DNA from: Gammaproteobacteria bacterium
GTDB taxonomy: Bacteria > Pseudomonadota > Gammaproteobacteria > JAUZRS01
Assembly: GCA_030950195.1 (NCBI GenBank)
Contig: JAUZRS010000306.1
Span: forward strand, 1 to 33,829
Length of the DNA: 33,829 nt
Direction: 5' to 3'
Below the pieces are notes generated by a model. That model was not told the origin of the DNA, did no database searches, and worked only from the letters and a program-made list of their open reading frames with translations. Below are positions 30,847 to 33,829 of this stretch, in pieces. Each line of letters starts with the position of its first letter. Position 1 is the stretch's first letter. The position numbers were made by a program, and so were the translations under genes.

Positions 30847-33548
30847 GGCGCTCTCCTTTGACTCATGGTTTGATTGAAGGGCTGAGGTTTTTTCAGCCGT
30901 TTTAAAATAAGGTCGGGGGTGGTGATGCTGTCGCCGCTGGCGCTGATTTCGATCTCAAAGGGATCGGGGGCGTTGAGCTTGAGACGTTTGAGTAGGGTCG
31001 GTTCCACTTGCAGGCGGTATTTTCCGGGAGTGACGTTGGGCAGGTAAAAATAGCCGTCGTACTCGGAACGTAAAATAGTCGCTACTTCACCGGTTTCGGC
31101 GTGGCTCAACTGCAAACTGACGTTGGCCGCTTCGATTTTTTCACCGTCGCGCAGCAAATAAACGTGACCGTCGATCTCACCGATGCTGATCAAGGGGAAA
31201 TCGAGCTGCATGATGTGCCCCGGTCTTGGGGTGATGCCGTAGCCTTCGCTGCTGGAGATCAGATAAGGATCACCCAAGGTGCTGGGGTTGAGCTGAATGT
31301 CCACCTTGCCGCCGCTGTTGAGACCAGAAAGCAGCAGTTTGCCGTGGCGATTGCTCAGTCCGGGTCGGTAGCCTCGATTGATAATAAACCCCACCCCTTG
31401 TACCGGTTGCTCCCAAAAATCCCGTTTGCCGTTGCGGTTTTCGTCAAGGTAGCTCTGCGCCAGTACGGAGCCTTCTTGGGCTTTTGAGGTGCTGGCAAAA
31501 AAGAGTGGGCGGTTGCGAACCGGATCGGGCAGCACACTGAAGGAGAGTTTTAGCCCCAGATAGAGGTCATCTTGCTGGCTGCCGCTGAGGGTCGCGCCGA
31601 AGTTGAGTACCCTAAAGCGTTGGTTGTAACCCAAGCTGTAGTAGACCGTCTGATTGTTGGCGGTTTGGTAGTTGCGGTTGGCGATTAGGCTGATGTTGCG
31701 TTTTTGATCAAAGCGGTAGTTGGCTCCGAGGCTGGCGTTTTGGGTCTGCTGTTCGGGGTCGATGCTGTAATCGACGTTGCTGCGCAGATTGAAGCCTTTG
31801 AGCAATTTGTCGGCGTTGAAGCTGAGGCGAGCGCTGCCATTGAGGGTCGCGTCGCTGCTGCTGTTTTCTTGGTAACGCAGATCGTTGCTGAGGCTCAAGC
31901 TGCCGACGGAGAGCCAGAAATTATGGCCGACGCTGCTGCTGCTGCGGCCACTGAATTGGCGGTTTTGGCTGAGGTTGAGGTTGAAAAGAGAGGTGGAGGC
32001 ACGGTCGCCGAGGCGCAGCGGGGAGCCTTCTATTCTTAGGCTGTTGCTCTGTTGCAGTGGGTCGCCGTTTGGGTTGGCGTTGCGAAAGTCGCGGCTGTAT
32101 TGGCTGTGGCTGAGATCAAAACGGATGTTGTTCCATTCGGTTTGCAGGCCGAAGACTCCGGCGCTGTGGCCGTTTTGGTCGAGGGCGATTTCGCTCTGCG
32201 CCAGAAAAGCGCCGAGGGTGCCGCGCAGGCCGAGGTTGGCAAAGCTCTGCTGTTCTTGCTCCTCTTCGTATTGCGCCAGACTGGCGGTGGCGCTGAGGTT
32301 GCGGCTGAGGCCGTAGCTGGCGGAGGCGAGCCACGCGACGCTCTGGTCGTCGTTGCGCTGATCGCTGACGCTGAAGAGGGTTTGGCTGGGTTGGGTGAGG
32401 CTGAAGCGGTAGTTGAGTTTGCCCGCTTTGGCCGCTGCGCCGTCGGAGTAGAGGCGCTGGATTTTTTCGTACTGCTGTCCTTGTGGGCCGTAAAAAATCA
32501 GTTTGAGTACGTTCATGCCTTGAAACAGCGGTACGTTTTCAAATTTATAACGGCCTGTTTCTGAGGCACGTTGAAACTCGTAGAGGCCGCCGTTGCGGTA
32601 CAGCTCGACATCGTATTGCGGTTGCAGATCGCCTTCTAGGGTGATGCGGTTGAATTCGCTGCTCTGGTTTTTCGGGATGCTGCTGAATTGAAAGCCGCGC
32701 CCCGAGAAGCTGCCGCCGATGAGGGCGCGGCTCTGTACGCTGATGTCGCCGAGGCGGTAGCGGTTGGCGTGCAGGGAGCCGAGCAGTTGGCTGTTGAAGT
32801 CGTCTTTGCCCAGTTGCAGGCGTAGGTTTTGCAGGCCGTTTTGGTCGTCACCGCTGAGAAAAAGTTGGCCGCTGTGGTAGAGCAGGTCGCCGTGCAGTTG
32901 GGCGCTGTAGCTGCTGCGGGCGAGGCCGTTTTGTTGCGCGTAGCTGCTGTCGAGGTTGATGCTGGCGGCGGGGGTGGCGATGAGTTGGTAGGGCATCGGT
33001 GTGTAGGGCAGTTCGGATTTGATCGTGAAGCCTTTGCTGAAATTGCCGTAGCGTTGGTCACGGCTGGCGCGTTGCTGCATCGGCAGCGGTTGTTCGGAGC
33101 TGAGGGTGATGCTGAGGGCGGGCATGGAGACGTTGAACTCCAGCCCGAACCAGCGGCTCAGTTGTTTGGTGCTGACGTAGATTTCCCCTTCGCTGCTAAA
33201 GAGGTCGTCGCTGGTGTAGGGGATCTGTTTCTCGCGAATTTCGATGCGTTGGGCGCTGAGGTCGAGGGAGAAGGTGTTGAGGGGGCTGATAAACCAGCCT
33301 TCGGCGCGTTGGCCATCGGGGCCGAGCATGATGGGGAATTCCAGCACGCGGGTCAGTTCACCAAGAGGCAGGTAGCTCTGTTGTTCGAGTTGGTAGGCGA
33401 AGAGGCCGTCGCTGATGACCTGTCGCCCGAGGGCGAGTTGGAAGATGGTTTCGGCTTGCAGTAGGGCTTCGGCGCTGGGGGCGGCGTGGCCGCTCTGGCT
33501 GAGCAGCCCCCAGCAGAGCAGCCAAAATCTATGGTGTGGCAGTTTCAT
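30843..33548 (-). CDS. Usher-like outer-membrane protein of a DUF4402 fibre system
   Basis: 901 residues. Residues 1-22 are a signal peptide. Residues 30-160 form an N-terminal domain with Y-L-P-L-G-E-L-T-R-V-L and Y-V-S-T-K-Q-L-S-R-W, resembling the alpha-beta domain before ushers. Residues 180-690 are long stretches of alternating barrel strands, with an embedded plug-like segment G-R-Y-K-F-E-N-V-P-L-F-Q-G-M-N-V-L-K-L-I-F near 340-360. The C-terminus carries Y-L-D-E-N-R-N-G-K-R-D (about 698-708), then a carboxypeptidase-regulatory-like fold (I-D-G-H-V-Y-L-L, Y-D-G-Y-F-Y-L-P-N-V-T-P-G-K-Y-R-L). It belongs to the usher-like group beside DUF4402 genes rather than to FimD/PapC. It would secrete the subunit delivered by the upstream chaperone. 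Confidence 0.75.
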   Translation of the reverse strand: MKLPHHRFWLLCWGLLSQSGHAAPSAEALLQAETIFQLALGRQVISDGLFAYQLEQQSYLPLGELTRVLEFPIMLGPDGQRAEGWFISPLNTFSLDLSAQRIEIREKQIPYTSDDLFSSEGEIYVSTKQLSRWFGLEFNVSMPALSITLSSEQPLPMQQRASRDQRYGNFSKGFTIKSELPYTPMPYQLIATPAASINLDSSYAQQNGLARSSYSAQLHGDLLYHSGQLFLSGDDQNGLQNLRLQLGKDDFNSQLLGSLHANRYRLGDISVQSRALIGGSFSGRGFQFSSIPKNQSSEFNRITLEGDLQPQYDVELYRNGGLYEFQRASETGRYKFENVPLFQGMNVLKLIFYGPQGQQYEKIQRLYSDGAAAKAGKLNYRFSLTQPSQTLFSVSDQRNDDQSVAWLASASYGLSRNLSATASLAQYEEEQEQQSFANLGLRGTLGAFLAQSEIALDQNGHSAGVFGLQTEWNNIRFDLSHSQYSRDFRNANPNGDPLQQSNSLRIEGSPLRLGDRASTSLFNLNLSQNRQFSGRSSSSVGHNFWLSVGSLSLSNDLRYQENSSSDATLNGSARLSFNADKLLKGFNLRSNVDYSIDPEQQTQNASLGANYRFDQKRNISLIANRNYQTANNQTVYYSLGYNQRFRVLNFGATLSGSQQDDLYLGLKLSFSVLPDPVRNRPLFFASTSKAQEGSVLAQSYLDENRNGKRDFWEQPVQGVGFIINRGYRPGLSNRHGKLLLSGLNSGGKVDIQLNPSTLGDPYLISSSEGYGITPRPGHIMQLDFPLISIGEIDGHVYLLRDGEKIEAANVSLQLSHAETGEVATILRSEYDGYFYLPNVTPGKYRLQVEPTLLKRLKLNAPDPFEIEISASGDSITTPDLILKRLKKPQPFNQTMSQRRAP

Positions 33549-33829
33549 GGCACGATGAGTTTTCCAGTAACGAAGGTAGTACCTACATCACGATCCAGGC
33601 CACGATAGGTAACGGTGAGTATTTCTCCTGATTGAAGTTTGTCGGCATCAAGAGGGACATTGAAGGTGCGTTCTTTGTAAGGGTTGTAGAGGGTTAGGCC
33701 TTTGGCCAGCCCGACCGTTTTGTCTCCTTGTTTAATTTCTACTTCCCCATAGAGAGATCGATTACCTGATCGTGAAAGGTGAAGTTTGATACTGGGATTT
33801 TTGGGGTCTTCTCTGATTAAAGTTAATGT
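33545..33829 (-). CDS. Periplasmic chaperone of the DUF4402 fibre system, C-terminal part (5' end outside window)
   Basis: A 94-codon frame open to the window edge ends with TGA at 33545-33547, overlapping the usher ATG as ATGA. It reads R-S-G-N-R-S-L-Y-G-E-V-E-I-K, then V-G-L-A-K-G-L-T-L-Y-N-P-Y-K-E-R-T-F and V-P-L-D, and ends with T-V-T-Y-R-G-L-D and G-K-L-I-V-P. This fits the second immunoglobulin-like domain of chaperones in usher/DUF4402 clusters (N-R-S-x-Y-G-x-x-x-V and the basic Y-x-P-x-x-x-R turn). The donor-strand G1 motif cannot be examined because the first domain lies outside. Confidence 0.7.
   Translation of the reverse strand, partial: TLTLIREDPKNPSIKLHLSRSGNRSLYGEVEIKQGDKTVGLAKGLTLYNPYKERTFNVPLDADKLQSGEILTVTYRGLDRDVGTTFVTGKLIVP

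Noticed and set aside
32829-33464. 211-codon plus-strand frame opposite the usher-like gene
   Set aside because: Val/Ala/Glu/Gly-rich shadow of a GC-rich coding strand; the minus-strand gene has clear signal peptide, domains and coupled neighbours.

Overview
The window reads as chromosome of a gammaproteobacterium. The strongest evidence is the gene order rsmD - two M16 peptidase-family genes - ftsY - ftsE - ftsX - rpoH, which I recall from Pseudomonas and relatives. LpxA, NhaA, an E. coli-type metal-binding glyoxalase I, outer-membrane proteins and a chaperone/usher-like cluster agree with a Gram-negative cell. The genus cannot be fixed from sequence alone. No rRNA, tRNA, CRISPR array, integrase or transposase was seen.

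Layout. 1-140: last codons of a LysR-type regulator, then about 400 bp with a probable terminator. 558-7608 (minus): a six-gene, mostly overlapping operon encoding, in transcription order, a TetR-PqqD fusion, an ATP-grasp ligase, a PLP-dependent (DAP-decarboxylase-fold) enzyme, a urea-transporter/M23-peptidase fusion, a probable outer-membrane beta-barrel and a periplasmic TPR protein. A perfect inverted repeat lies between the -35 and -10 elements of its putative promoter. I do not know a characterised pathway with this gene set; it is the best candidate here for an undescribed system. 7815-14544: MYG1-family protein, Cys-rich lipoprotein, stand-alone lpxA, rnd, argG-gloA-DUF2892, and a GAF-like/GGDEF cyclase. 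14647-22394: rpoH, a double-receiver protein, ftsX, ftsE, ftsY, and divergently the M16 pair and rsmD.

22265-24600 is a small accessory locus. The 3' end of rsmD is present twice (96 bp, one mismatch), a 120-bp palindromic repeat is present twice (two mismatches), and between them sit an AT-rich PLD-family nuclease gene and a BrnT-type toxin gene broken by one in-frame TGA, followed by its intact antitoxin gene. Rejoining the duplicated rsmD tail gives a clean ancestral order rsmD-brnT-brnA-repeat-mscS.

24689-30351: MscS channel, a DinB-like/FGE-sulfatase protein that has lost the expected iron-binding histidines, two paralogous small membrane proteins of unknown function, NhaA, a possible 35-residue membrane peptide, and two inverted copies of a hairpin repeat with compensatory stem changes. 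30352-33829 (minus): DUF4402 subunit, usher-like outer-membrane protein and the C-terminus of a chaperone, all joined by ATGA overlaps: a probable surface-fibre system truncated by the window edge.

Start codons were moved from the longest open frame where a ribosome-binding site or an ATGA overlap supported it. All functional calls come from motif recognition by eye; no database search was possible.
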